Shown one piece after another: positions 1-12,084 of a stretch of 64,000 nucleotides of DNA (positions are counted from its first letter, which is position 1; the number at the start of each line of letters is the position of its first letter). The notes beneath the pieces are model-generated. The model was not told the DNA's origin. It searched no databases and saw only the letters and a program-made list of their open reading frames with translations. The translations under genes were made by a program, and so were the position numbers. Origin of the DNA: Monodelphis domestica (lineage: Eukaryota > Chordata > Mammalia > Didelphimorphia > Didelphidae); contig NC_077227.1 of assembly GCF_027887165.1 (NCBI RefSeq), positions 545,161,189 through 545,225,188 of the forward strand. The letters are read 5' to 3'.

Positions 1-1430
1 GTTCATATAATTCCTATGTTTGTCTTCACAGATACATTCCCAAATATTTTGTATTTTCTAGAGTGATTTTAAATGGAGTTTCTCTTTTTAACTCCTGCTA
101 CTGACTTTTGTTGGATATATACAGAAATATTGATGATTTATGTGGGTTTATCATTTACCCTGAAACTTTGCTAAAGTGGTTAATTATTTCCACTAGCCTG
201 TTATCTAATTTTCTAGGATTCTTTAAGTATACCATCATATCATCTGCAAAGAGGGATAGTTTAGTTTCCTCATATCCTACTTTAATCCCTTAAATTTCTT
301 TTTCTTCTCTAATTGCTCCTGCTAGTCTTTCTAGAATAATATTAAATAATAAAGGTGATAATGGTTATCCTTGCTTCACTCCTGATCTCATAGGGAAGAC
401 TTATAAATTGTTTCCATTACAGATGGTACTTGCTGATGGCTTTAAATATATACAGTGTATTATTTTGGGAAATAGCCCTTCTATTCCTATACTTTCTGGT
501 GTTTTCAGTAGGAATGATTGTTGTATTTTGTCAGAGGCTTTTTCTGCATCTTTTGAGATAATCATATGATTTTTGTTGTTGGTTTGATTATTGATATGGT
601 CAATTATGTGAATAATTTTCCTAACATTAAAACCATCCCTGCATTCCTGATATAACTCCCAGATGGCCATAGTGGATAATCATTTTGATCACTTGCTATA
701 ATTGTTTTGCTAGTATTTTATATAAGATTTTTGCATCTGTGTTAATTAAAGAGGTTGGTCTATAGTTTCATTTCTCTGTTTTTGGTCTGCCTGGCTTTGG
801 AATCAATAATATATTTGTGCCATCAAAAGAATTTGGTAAGACTTCTTCTTTGCTTATTTTGTTAAATGATTTCTATAGTACTGGAATAAGTTGTTCTTTA
901 AATGTCTGATATAAATTCACTTGTGAATTCATCTGGCTCTAAAGACTTCTTTCTTAGGAAATTCCTTGATGGTTCATTCAATATTTTTTTCTGAAATTGG
1001 ATGATTTAAGTAATATATTTCATCTTTTGTTAATCTAGGCAATTTGTATTTTTGTAAATATTCACCCATTTAACCTCAGTTGTCATATTTATTGCCATGT
1101 AATTGGGCAAAATTATTTTTAATAAGTATCTTAATTTGCTCTTCATTAGATGTGACATCACCCTTTTTTATCTTTGATATTGTTAATTTGATTCTATTCT
1201 TTCTTTTTTTATTATATAGACTAATACTTGATCTATTTCATTTGTTTTTTCAAAGTACCATCTTCTAGTCTTATTTATTCAATAGTTATTTTTCTTGTAA
1301 TTTTATTAATCTCTCCTTTAATTTTTAGGATTGAAAATTTGGTTTTTATCTGATGATTTTTAATTTGTTCTTTTTCTAATTGTTTAAGTTGTAAGCCGAA
1401 TTCATTGATCTCCTCCTATTAAATTTGGTT
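1..1430 (-). mobile_element. L1 ORF2 fragment (linker to reverse transcriptase), antisense
   Basis: Read on the minus strand this is the middle of LINE-1 ORF2, the endonuclease/reverse-transcriptase protein that copies L1 RNA into the genome. The 401-670 frame gives recognisable RT blocks ([16 protein letters not shown], then a DAEKA-like block, then SIGIEGLF). The FADD-box region of the RT active site is antisense near 230-260 (the tatcatctgcaaag stretch). The linker between endonuclease and RT is near 1200-1420. The 3' end of the element lies off the left edge, and the 5' side stops at about 1430. Several stops and shifts make it dead. The same antisense signature recurs at 57968-59510. Confidence 0.9.
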
Positions 1431-2489
1431 ATTAAGTGGTCATGAGTAAATATAGAGGAAGTTTCAATTCAGTGGTGTACTCACCTGAAAAAAATGCAAA
1501 GTAATGAAGAGTCAGAAAAACAGAATTGATAGACAATCAATATAAGATAATTTTTCAATAAATTTGATTAAAAAGAGATATAATGATATATTGAAGAGAT
1601 AGTTATGGAAAGAGAACTTTTTCTCCTTATTTTATATTATCAGAAGATTTTGACAACATAAAAGAAACCAGCACATAAGGAGAGGATATTTATTAGAAAA
1701 AGAGAATGAATAACTGTTGGGGGATTTCAATGGATGAAGGTGGGAATATAATCAAGGAAAAATGGCAAGGAGTTAACCTATGGGAGGAAAAGGACCAGAT
1801 TTTCATCAGAAACTGTAGGAAAGAACCTAAAAAATTGAACACATAATGAAGGAGTTGTTAGATTTAGAGAAAAGAAGTATGTGGTAAATGAATTCAAATT
1901 CCTTAGTAATGTAAGATGTGAAGTACTCAGTTCACTGAGGGGACAAGTAGAGGTACAGTTTGGAGGCTTAAGGAGAGAAGATTAGTTTTGGAAGAGTAAC
2001 TGTGGGGATTATGATAGAGAATCCGTTTTGGAATAATTCAGAGTTCACTTTGCTCTCTAAGGCAACTTGAGATTAGATAATGAGTCTATTATCACAAACT
2101 CATACATAGTAGGTGGAAACAGTTCTCTGAACTTTACATTATAATGTGTTAAACCATTTCCTCACTGATGAGCTTATGATTTGTTTTCTTTTCTTTGATA
2201 CATACATCAAAATGTAAGGTGGAGTTTTGGTGCTATCTATTTATAGTGGTTTTTGTAAGACATCTTTTACTTTTGATTAGAAACCACTGTGAGATCTGTG
2301 GGTGAAAGGCTATGGGAATTTTAGTCATTTACTTCATATGCTATAATTTTAAATCTCACTCCAAAATGCTTAGACCAATTCATATATAGAACAACAGTAT
2401 ATATTCATGATCCTATATTTCTGTAACCTCTCTAACACTGACTTTTTAAATATTTTGTCATCTTTTTCCAATTGAAGGCTTAGTTTAAA
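1431..2489. other. Unassigned AT-rich stretch
   Basis: No reading frame, tandem repeat or repeat family that I recognise. It may be an old decayed transposon or unique sequence. Its right limit is set by the approximate start of the next LTR. Confidence 0.4.
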
Positions 2490-3354
2490 AAATAGCTTTG
2501 GAGTGTGTTAATGTTATGGTTGAACTTAATAGATTAATTGGTGGTCAACAGGGATTAATTTCTAAATCCCGAAATGAATTACTAAAGTTGAATGTAATTT
2601 ATGGTCATTTCTTTACAATAGATGGAATATATTAAAGAAGAGATAAAAGGGGAGAGAGAAAGAGATAGAACTCCTGCTTCCTCTGAACCAGGTAGAAATA
2701 CTAAGACCCCATCCAGGGGAAAGGAGTCTCAATACAATGGGCCTTTCTTGGAGTTTCACACCTCCAGAAAGGCAAGGAAACTAAGTCAGCCTTTCACTCA
2801 CCAAAGTGACCATCTAAAAAGTAAGCAGTCTGAGGTCTCCTGCACAAGCTCCTATAGAAGTCCAGTTCCACTGCCAAGTGTCTTCACTCCAAGTCTGAGA
2901 ATCTGTCTTCCAGTCTCTCCTCAAGTGTCTCTCTTCACTTCAATTCCGAGTGACTGTTCTATCCAGTCCAACTTCAAGTGACTGATAATTTCTTGAATAA
3001 TCCTGTGTCCCTGTTTCCTCTATTTAAAGACCTTTTTCCTCTTGTGTCACCTCTCCTAAATTTTATGTCTACCAGTCACAGTAGATGCTCCTCTTCAGGA
3101 CTGCCCATTCTTTAACACATGGGTCACAGAATTTCCAATCAATTTATAAAATGGGTGTAAACAACTTTTGTGGTTAGTTTGCACCTTTTTGTAGTTAGAA
3201 TCGGTAGATATATACATTAAATAGTGAGTTAACACTTTGGGGATTAAAATCTAAAAATAGACCAGGGATTACAATTTTATCTTCACTATCAAGGAAAAGC
3301 TAAGAACCTTCCTTCATTGTTACAATCAGGAGATAGCTAAATCCAATTTTCACA
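2490..3354 (-). mobile_element. LTR, family A, antisense (left edge approximate)
   Basis: The right end reads TTTTCACA, the reverse of the TGTGAA start shared by the LTRs ending at 23417 and starting at 18339 and 57049. Internal blocks match the 22589-23417 LTR in the same order: an A/G-rich tract with GAGAGAAAGA, then the CACCTCTCCTAAATTTT block, a GGACTGCCCATTCTT block, and TCTAAAAATAGAC. No coding sequence is present, so it looks like a solo LTR. The left edge is not clear (about 2470-2540) and I could not confirm a target duplication. The 2622-2981 reading frame is only an accident inside it. Confidence 0.7.
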
Positions 3355-3358
3355 AGGG

Positions 3359-4183
3359 TGAGCCAAAATGACAGCTTAGTAGCATCAAAATATGAAACTC
3401 TCTAAGTCCTTCCAAACCAATTTTTAAAAAGCACCTCAAAGCAAGAGGAGTCAAAAACCAATAGCAGGATGGAGTGAGGGGTCTCTCCCACTTAATACAA
3501 CTTGAAAGGTAGGCCCAGAGATGCATTTTTAATAGGTTAAAGGGAAAGCAGAAGTAAAACTGCATACTAGGTTCCAAGACTGGATATATATGAACTTTTG
3601 GATTCAGTCACCCTGGAAATAGCAAAAAGAGAGCCCCTTACATCCCAGACTCACCCCCTTGAAATTATAGACATTGTCACACCCCTAGTGAAACACAAAA
3701 GTCCATAACTTTGTCACTTAAATGTCTGCTTAGCAGTGAATCTCCAGAGCAAAGTAGCTCACAGTACATGTAAGTAGTTCACAGAGACATGTAAACCAGC
3801 AATAAGAATCAGAAGAAGCAGCTTTCAGAATTCATACTCCACAGGCAAAAAAAAAATGCTGCAAAAATGAGCAAACTGCAAAAGAAGCACCTCACCCTAG
3901 AAAATTTCTGTGCCAACAAGGAGGGAAACAGAGTCATTAGGGGAGAGTGTAATCTAAGAAACCACATGCAAAACTTCAAAAAAAATGGAAATTGTTCTCA
4001 ACTTCTGGAAGAACTTAAAAATCAAATAAGATAGGTTGAAGAAAATGGGGGAAAGGAATTAAATCAATGAAAGAAGAAAATAGCTTAAAAAGCAAAACTG
4101 GTCAACTAGAAAAAGATACAAAAATCCAATGAATAAAATAGTTTCTAAAAAAAATAATTGACTTACAAGAGGGGAGGCAAATA
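3359..4183 (+). mobile_element. L1 5' UTR and start of ORF1, sense, old
   Basis: It begins just after the LTR with GAGCCAAAATGACAGCTTAG, a decayed form of the AAGATGGC opening seen at 31669 and 41241. A non-coding leader of about 500 bp follows. Then comes an ORF1-like start near 3868 (ATGAGCAAACTGCAAAAG) and coiled-coil-like text (GAAAAAGATACAAAAATCC). It ends at about 4183, where antisense L1 3' sequence starts. ORF1 is the RNA-binding chaperone of L1; only its N-terminal part remains, and it is broken. Confidence 0.65.
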
Positions 4184-4287
4184 ATATTTTTGTAGAAAGA
4201 GGTCCTTTATCTCTTTTTTAAAAATCTCTTTGAGATATGAAAGTAGTACTGGTATTACTAAATCAAAATCTATGCATTCTTTTATTG

Positions 4288-7200
4288 TGAAGTATGTGAG
4301 TTTCTGAATTTAAAAGATAAGTGAAGTTAAAAAGTGATTGTCTCTGTCTGTCCAGGCTCAGAGATCAAAATGGTTTCTTTCATTCCTGGATGTTTCCTGA
4401 AAACAATCTGACTGTGTTATACAATAACAAAAGGTTTAATGACATATATAAACAAGGACTGGGATAAGATGGATGACTGAGGAATTTCCCTAAGCTAAGA
4501 AATCTATGCTACACCCTCCGAACTAAGAGATCCACAGGAATCTGTCTTCTGTCTTGAAATCTAATTATCACCCTGACCTCTTTGTGTTATAACCCAAATT
4601 CTTGTTCTAGCTTCACCATCTAAAACCACTGCAAAACAGTCTTTGGTAAGGGTGAATAGATTAGGTTGTCTGGATAAGGATGATGACTAGGTGGTAGGGT
4701 CACCACTGTCTATAGGCAAATGCCTATAGGTTTGCTGGGCTACTGATAGATCACAGTTTTAGGTTCAGGCTGGCTTCTTTCTCAGAGTCATAAAGGTAGT
4801 TTAAAATCAAGGTCAGGAACAAAACAGGAACAATAGCAAGAACAGAGGTCAAAATCAGTCCAGAAGCTGGCAAGTGGTCAGATGGCTCAACCACTCCTCT
4901 CAAGGCTGGCAGTTAACTTCCCAGAAGTCCACTCTCCATGTTCCAAATCAAAAAGGAACTCCACAGTTTCATCTTCAATTATTCCCATCATTCTGTTCCC
5001 ACATTCTTTTGGAACCCTTCTTCTCATCTTGATTGATGTGTTTTCTTCTTTCTTGAATGCATGCTATATTGGATGCTTTTAAATATGAAAGTGTTTGTGT
5101 TTTAAGATACAGTTTTATCTTACAAATCTCCAGTCCACATCAGAACGTCTTCTGTTTACAAATTCCCATGGTCTGTGCTGTCCTTTCAGCTATGAAGTAT
5201 CTCTTCTTCTGTTCTCCTACTGTTAAATCTTCATCTTCCTGCTTTCCCTCTGGGTTGCTTTAATCTTCCACTCCATCATCCCCTCCTTATGCACTTTTTG
5301 ACTGCAGATTCAATTTGCCTGATGTAACTCTTAGATTTCTTCTTCTAAATACTCATTTTCATGTTCATCTCTCTCTCTCTCCTTCTCTTAAACCTATTTC
5401 TGTCTCTATTACTCCCTCATTTTCATTACTATGTTGACTCTTATTGTGACTATTATTGTGAGCTCAGCTAACTTTAACATGGGATCAGTGGATGAACGCA
5501 TCTTTTCCTAGGACTTTTATAGCTGAAGGACTAGTTAGGATAACTTGTAGAGGCCCTTCCCACTTTTCTTCTGCTGCTGATTTTCTAGTAAAGTTTTTAA
5601 TAAACACTAAGTCTCCAGGGTTGACGTTATGCAAAGATAAATCTAGAGTATCAGCTTGTTGAAGCACATCCATATCATGAAACTCACTAAGCCTGTCTTG
5701 TAATGCTGTTATATACTCTGCAATCTGAGTATTCCCATCCAGCATGGATATATAAACTGGCTTACCCACTATAGCTTGTAATAGAACATGACCATACAAC
5801 ATTTCAAAAGCAAAACTATAAAGATCTCTATTAGGACTAGTACAGAGATAAATCAGAGCTATTGTTAAGTACATTTCAAGTGAGTCTCTGAACAGATCTT
5901 GCCAATCATGGTCTTCAATACTCTGTTAAGCCTTTCAACTTGTTTGGAGCTCTGGGGATGGTAAGGAGTATGAAAACTGGTTTTGATCTCCTAATTCTCA
6001 TAAACCTGTCTCAAAACTGCCTCTCAGAAGTGTATCCTCTGGTCTGAGTTCACAAAACATGGTACCCCAAAGCAAGAAATTATCTCCTTTAATAACACTT
6101 TTACTACAAACCCTGCAGTATTCTTATTTGAAGTAATTGCTTCTGGCTATCCTGTAAGTCTATCTACAATCACTAGACAGTATTTATATTTCCCAGGTTT
6201 AAGCATATTAATATAATCTATTTGTATATTCTCAAAAGGAGTGTAAGTTAAAGATCTGTACCCTAAACCTTTCTTTTTAAATATTCCTTGATTAAACTTT
6301 ATACAAATAGAACACTTCCCACAGACTCTGCTAGCAAAAGATGTTATTTCAGGGGTAATACAACATCATTGCACCATATCAACCAAAGCTTCTATGACAA
6401 AGTGTCCTTTACCATTAATAAAATTGCACACATGATAAAAGAGCTCCTTTGGTATCAAGGGTTTCCCTGTGTCTGCCAGCCATATGCCATTAACTTTAGC
6501 TACAAACTTCTCTCTCCATATCTGAGTCATTGTAAGTTTTGCTTAAATCTGCTTCCTCAGTTACTGAGAGATTCATGAGAGAGACAGGAGCTCTTTGAGC
6601 AGCAAATTTGGCTGTTATATCCTCTCTTTAATTACCCCTTGACACAGAGTCTTTCCTATTGCCATGGACCCCACAGTGCATTACAGAAATTTGCTTGAGC
6701 TTCTGGATTGTGTTTAGCAATTCTGTAATTACTTTCGCATAATTTGTTTCCCTGCAGATGTTACATAACTCATGTACTTCCATATTGTTCTTATTACATG
6801 GGCTACTGAAAACACATACTTAGAGTCTGTGTAAATATTAACACTTTTGCCTTTTCCCATATTGCAGGCTTGCTTGAGAGTTACCAACTCCACTCTTTGG
6901 GAACTAACATTGCTAGGTAATGATGCATACCACAGTGTCTTGTTCTTTGTCACTACCACTTCCCCAGTGTATCTTACACCATTGTGCATGTATGATGATC
7001 CATTAATAAAAAGAACCAGGTCAGGATTTATATTAGGTGAATCTTTTAGATCTGACCTAGATTTCTCTACCAATGTCAACACTTGCTTGCACTGGTAGGT
7101 CAGCTCATCATTTATGGATAGATCCTATAACACAGTTGGTGGATTTATAACATTGCATGGTTTCAAAGTGATGCTCTAGTTGCTTAGCAGTACATATCAA

Positions 7201-9401
7201 GAAGGTCTCTGCTGTGTAAATCCTTGGGTATGACATTTAAATAGCAGTGCCTCTATCTGGTGAGCACAGTACACTGTAAGCTTTGACCCCAAAACTAAAT
7301 CTATTGATTTCTGTACCAACAAAGAAGTGGTAGCAGCTCCCCATAGATATGGTATCATCCCTGCAGCCAAAGAATCTAATTGCGAGCTATAATAAGTAAT
7401 GGGTCTAAAATGTGGTCCCAAAGTTTGTGCTAAGACCCCAGAAGCTATCCCTTTTGCTTCATGTACAAGATATGGAATTCTTTGCTATAGTCTAGTTTAG
7501 TCTAGTATACCCATCGCATGAGCTTTTAGAATGACCTCTTTTAGCTTAGCTAGAGTTTGCAAATGGTCAGCATTGAGTCTCAAAGGTTCTGTCACAACAT
7601 TTCTTGTTAGGTTTGTCAGACATTTAGTTATTTGATTATACTCTGGGATCCACTGGCAACAGAACCCCATGATTCCCAGAATCACTCTCAGCTACTGGTC
7701 TTAGGAGCACTGAGTTTCTATATATCAGCTATTCTTTTCTGGGAACTATTCCTTGTGCCTTTTGCTAACACAGACCCTAAATATTCAACTCTGGGCAAGC
7801 ACCACTGCAGTTTTGATTAGGAAATATTACATCCCTGCTTATACAACTGACAAAGAAGCTTTGTACTGTCCTGAAGACAGATTTTTGCATTTGGGGATTC
7901 TTGAAGGATGTCATCCACAAAATGCACCACTTTGCCTTCTTTGAATACTATTGTTTTTCAATCTTTTCATTAAGTATTTGAGAGAACAGGGAAGGAGATA
8001 CAGAATAACCCTCGGGCAAACGGATCCAATAGAATTTATTCCCTTCCCAAGTGAAAGCAAATAGAACTTAATTATCCTTGTGAAATGGGATAGAAAATTA
8101 AGTGGAGCATACGTCCAAATTCGTGTAGTATCTAGCATTGTTGGATATAGAGGATATGATGATTACTAGGCTTGGAACCACAGGATGACATTTTATTATG
8201 AAATCATTGACAGCTCTTAAATCCTGAATAAATCTCCATGTTTGTCTACCTTGATCATCTAATTTTGCTTTTTTAATTGGTAGAATGGGTCTTTGTATTC
8301 TGAAAAGATAGGGATAATCATTCCTTGCTTGATCAAGAATTTGATGATTGGTCAGATCCCTTCTGTAGCTTCCTTACTAATATTGTACTGAGGAATTCTA
8401 GGAGGAGGCCCTGACTTAATTTTTACCTAACTTGGGTTGCAGATTTCAACAAGCCTGTAGCTATAGAAGACTTAGCCCCAACCCCATCTGGTATTCCCTT
8501 ATTGATCTCACATATAGAGTTTGTTTCCCCCTCTCCTTCCATTACATTGAGAAACAGCAATGGATATGCTTTTAAATAATACTCTGGAAGATTTAACAAA
8601 ATTTTGCTAGAAGGATCACAATGAATAATGCCCCCAGTTTGCAAAGAAAATCCCTTCCCATCTGGTTAGCTGGACAACCTTGGATGAGAAGGAATGCATG
8701 ATTAATTGACAAGGGAGCCAGAGAGACTATTTTATTGTAATTTTGGAACTCTTTTAGGCCTTTCTGTTGCCCCCACAATCTCTATTGTTCTAACAACCCT
8801 GCTAACCTCAGGAGGTGTTTGCAACACTGATTGACTAGCTTCTGTATCTACCAATACATCATAAAACTCATTCCCCACTCTAATTGCCACATGTGGTTCA
8901 AAATTGTTAGGAAGTGTAAAAGTCTCTAACACTGGGACTAAGAAATATTTATCAGGAAAATGAAAATCCATCTCATTTGTATCCCAGCCACTACTCTCTG
9001 TGTCTGCATTTTCAGTCTTTTCTCTGTGTTCCCTGGTAGACTTAGTATTAGTCCCATAATTTCCTTCATCTGTTGTTGCAAGTTAGCTCACAGTATCTTT
9101 ATCTTCCCTAAAGCTATTATCTTTATACTCATTATTCTCTCTTTTTTCTTCCTCTATTTCTTTCAGTTACTATATTTCCTGTGGTTACACTATCTGTTTG
9201 CTCACTACTTTCTACAATATTGTGGTTTTTTTTGCCTTACTATCTCATTATCACTTTTTCCTCTTTCTGTATCACTGTTTTCTTTTCAGCTTCAAGTCCT
9301 CCCTTTATTTTGTTCCCCTTCTTCTTTGAATTCCAGCCAAGATCTTTTTGCTTTTCACCCTGTATCTCTTTGCACTTATCTTCCCTCACACTTTTCTCAC
9401 A
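4288..9401 (-). mobile_element. Gammaretrovirus-like ERV (class I), broken, inside L1
   Basis: About 5.1 kb, minus orientation, with pol-derived pieces in the order protease, RT, RNase H, integrase from right to left. The right 400 bp (about 9000-9400) is an A-rich linker, perhaps the gag end; no full gag is recognised. The left block (about 4288-5480) lies where env and the 3' LTR would be expected, but I cannot identify either with confidence, and I see no 5' LTR at the right edge. Edges are set by the interrupted L1: ATTG at 4284-4287 and ATAG at 9402-9405 may be a worn 4-bp target duplication. It is old, with roughly ten or more breaks. Confidence 0.75.
5485..8971 (-). pseudogene. Retroviral pro-pol remnant of the ERV at 4288-9401
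   Basis: Minus-strand remnants follow the order of a gammaretroviral pol. The protease region is at about 8732-8971 (aspartic protease family). RT spans about 7490-8580. RNase H is at about 6729-7480, recognised by the GKSVNIYTDSKYVFSVAH block typical of gammaretroviral RNase H. The integrase core lies in about 5875-6600 and its C-terminal domain at 5485-5874, ending in a KWEGPLQVILTSPSAIKV block like murine leukaemia virus integrase. Such proteins once matured virions, copied RNA and inserted DNA. It is a fossil with multiple breaks and no intact domain-length frame. Confidence 0.8.
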
Positions 9402-9665
9402 ATAGCCATTTGGGCATAATTCCAAATTGCCTCCAAAATGGTTGGATCATTTCACAACTCCACCAGTAATGCATGAGTGTCTCAATTTTTCCACATTCCC
9501 TCCAAAATTAATAATTTTCCTTTATTGCCATTTTGGATACTATAAAAGGTGATAACTGGAACCTCAGAGTTGCTTTAAATCACATTTCTCTAATCAAGAG
9601 GGCTTTAGAACATTTTTTCATATGATTATTAATAGCTCTGATGTCTTCATCTAAAAACTGCCTAT

Positions 9666-10476
9666 TGTAAGAGAGAAAACCCAGACTCAATCTGCCAGAA
9701 GAACAAAAACAAGTGAGGGAAGGGCAAGAAGGACAGAGAATTCCAAAGAAGGAACTGAAGAGCTGAGAGAATCCAAGCAGTCAACTCATTTCTCTTTGGG
9801 GAGCCATCCAAAGGGGTTCATCTGAGAGAACCTCTGAGAGTTGATCATCCTTCTGTGAATCCAGACCCCCCTGAATCCAGTGGAAGACAACAGGAGTGAA
9901 TAAGACTTTGTAATAAAGCTATCCATCCCAGGAAGATTTCTTCTCCATCTCTCTAAAGTAGTCCTTGAACTTCATATCATAACTAGAACAGTTAGAAGTA
10001 AGGACAGCTCTCAAAACTCATCTAAGGAGGGCTAGGCAGTCATCTTGACCCTTCAGGATTTGGGAAGAAGGGGTTAAGTTGTTAATTATTAGGGACTTCC
10101 TACTCCTATTTTCCCATTACCTTACCCCACAATCTTACTTACTCTACCTTATGTGTGTTCCTCAAGAATAAATAGCTGTTTTATCAGATCAGTTGCTTGC
10201 TTTATAATATATAGGAAGAGAGACCTTAAACTTGGAGAGGAAAACAATACCTTCTCCTCAGGGAGGGAGAAGCAGTTCATTCCTGTATTTTCCTCAACCC
10301 AGTATCTGAAGAAATATAGTTTGTGGCTCTGAAATCATCTAGTGTGGGTTTTACTAGGGAAAAAGAGGAAAGAAACAGTCTATTCCCCTTCTCTACCTTT
10401 GAAATCCATTCGATTTCCATCACACTCTAGTCTTGAATTAGGTAGTGGGTGACTCCATTTCTCCCCATCCATTACA
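9666..10476 (+). mobile_element. Solo LTR, 811 bp, inside antisense L1
   Basis: The ends are a perfect short inverted repeat, TGTAA...TTACA. The interrupted L1 text resumes on both sides. The flanks CTAT (9662-9665) and TTAT (10477-10480) fit a 4-bp duplication with one change. AATAAA at 10168-10173 suggests plus orientation. No internal region follows, so it is a solo LTR left by recombination between two LTRs. Its family differs from the TGTGAA LTRs elsewhere in the window. Confidence 0.75.
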
Positions 10477-10935
10477 TTATTCATATGATTTGATCTTTTG
10501 TCAATTGGGGAATGACTTGGATTCTTTAAATCTGGCTTAGTCCTTCATATATTAGAGAAATAAAACTTTAATCAGAGAAATTTGTTATAAAAATATTGCC
10601 CAGTTTCTTATTTCCCTTCTAGTGTGTTTTTGCCTAACATTTGTTTATACAATTAAAAATAATATAATGAAAATTACTTATTTTACATCTTATAATGTTC
10701 TGTACCTCTTTTTTGGTCATAAATTCTTCCTTTCTCCATATATCTTACAGGTAAACTATTCAATGTTTCCTTAACTTATTTATAATACCACTCTTTAATG
10801 TTCAAATCATATACTCATTTTGATCTAATCATGGTATAGGGTGAGAGATATTGAACTAAACCTAATTTTTCACATAGTTTTCTACTTTTCCTTTATCCCC
10901 AAAACTTTAATATTAGGGTTTATCAATCATTAGAT

Positions 10936-11213
10936 TGCTGATGCCATGGAAGAAATTCAATTTTTAAAAATTAGAATTGGGCCATTAGAACCTAATGAGT
11001 TCCCAAGGAATCAAGAAACAATAAAACAAAATCAAAAGAATGATAAGAGGTTGGAGCACAATCTATTCTGCTTCGACTACAAAAACAAAGTAGAAATTAT
11101 GATCTTAAACGAAGGTAAAACAAATCAATTTGATTAAAAGTGATAAGGAAGGTAATAAAATAATGATAAAAGCAGTATAGACAATGAAAGACTCAGTATT
11201 AGTATATTTAGTG

Positions 11214-11245
<32 letters not shown>

Positions 11246-11345
11246 TACATCAAATGGTACAGCATCCAGATTTTTTAAGTTTTTAAGTAGAAACTAAAGG
11301 AGCTTAAGGAGAAAATAGAAAGTAAAACTATACTAGTGGTCAATT
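10936..11345 (+). mobile_element. L1 ORF1 coiled-coil and ORF2 endonuclease scraps, sense
   Basis: 10946-11137 encodes 63 residues with an ORF1-like coiled-coil run (LKIRIGPLEPNEFPRNQET, then IKQNQKNDKRLE). From about 11140 the text changes to an ORF2 endonuclease scrap (KSDKEGNKIMIKA, then NGTASRFF), interrupted by an AT microsatellite at 11213-11249. ORF1 and ORF2 pieces are joined with most of the element missing, so this is a deleted old L1. The short open frame is not a separate gene. Confidence 0.6.
11213..11249. repeat. (TA)n microsatellite
   Basis: Thirty-seven bases of almost pure TA with one G interruption, inside the L1 endonuclease scrap. Confidence 0.9.
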
Positions 11346-12080
11346 CTGTTTTTTTTAACTAGCTCATTTCTTTGTTGGACTTTTATGCCTCTTTTTTTCC
11401 AGTTGACCAATTTTGCTTTTAAAGCTATTTTGTTTTTGCATTACTTTCATTTCTTTTTCCCATTTTTCTTCAACTTGTATTATTTGATTTTTTTTAAACC
11501 CTTACCTTCCATCTTGGAGTCAATAGTATGTATTGGCTCCAAGGCAAAAGAGTGGTAAGGGCTAGGCAATGGGGGTTAAGTGACTTGCCCAGGGTCACAC
11601 AACTGGGAAGTGTCTGACGCCAGATTTGAACCTAGGACCTCCCATCTCTAGGGTTGGCTCTCAAGCCACTGAGATACCCAGCTGCCCCCTGTCTTAGTTG
11701 ATTTTTAATTTTTTGTATGTATTTTCTCCAAGTCCTGAGGATATTTTCCATTTTTTTTTTGGATTTTAAAAGTGATTACTTAGATTTCACCTTCCCTTCT
11801 TTTTCTGTGCTTTTCTCTGTCTCTATAGAAATTTTTGAGGATTAAATATTTCCTTTGATTTTTGCTCATTTTTTCCCAATCTATTTTTTTTTTTTACTAT
11901 GGATAGGGAATTCTGAAAGCTGTTTGCTGATCCTGTTTCCTCTGCTTTTTGTTTGCAGGGCTCTGCATGGTGAGCTATTTTGCTCTATGGCTAGGTCTTC
12001 ACTGTACCAGTACAGGCTTAAAAGAGTCCAGAGTTATTCCCTTCTTGGCCTCCCTGCAGGCTGGTGCCATTACCTGTTTG
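11346..12080 (-). mobile_element. L1 5' UTR/ORF1 fragment, antisense
   Basis: The reverse complement of 11400-11480 reads as ORF1 coiled-coil text (EEKWEKEMKVMQKQNSF, then KIGQLEKK). Going right, the sequence becomes a 5' UTR-like, more GC-balanced stretch (about 11930-12080). A SINE splits it at 11493-11690. It lies head-on against a sense L1 3' end that starts near 12085. Confidence 0.6.
11493..11690 (-). mobile_element. Marsupial tRNA-derived CORE-SINE (MAR1/WALLSI type)
   Basis: The minus strand opens with the tRNA-like head CAGCTGGGTATCTCAGTGG (A box) and GGTTCAAATCTGG (B box), the split RNA polymerase III promoter. A CORE region (GACCCTGGGCAAGTCACTTA) and a tail ending in AAGGTAAGGGTTTAAA follow. 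The flanks TTATTTGATTTTT (11480-11492) and TTAGTTGATTTTT (11694-11706) are a 13-bp target duplication with one mismatch. SINEs are non-coding and rely on L1 machinery. Confidence 0.93.
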
Positions 12081-12084
12081 TACT

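Larger units (their letters stand above)
4188..10935 (-). mobile_element. Antisense L1 3' region, split by an ERV and a solo LTR
   Basis: Three blocks are colinear in one L1: 4188-4287 (3' UTR), 9402-9665 (3' UTR/ORF2 end) and 10477-10935 (ORF2 C-terminal part). At the first gap the L1 text runs from TATGCATTCTTTTA to ATAGCCATTTGGGCATAAT. At the second it runs from AAAAACTGCCTAT to TATTCATATGATTTGATC. With the inserts removed, about 830 bp of continuous antisense L1 remains, so this L1 was here before both insertions. It is old and diverged, with no coding capacity. Confidence 0.8.

Noticed and set aside
2622-2981. A 119-residue Ser/Pro-rich frame
   Set aside because: It is inside an antisense family-A LTR and has no counterpart frame in the related LTR at 22589-23417.
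8960-9469. A 169-residue very hydrophobic plus-strand frame
   Set aside because: It lies opposite the A-rich linker of the antisense ERV and runs into L1. Phe/Leu/Ser richness is what the complement of an A/G-rich coding strand gives.
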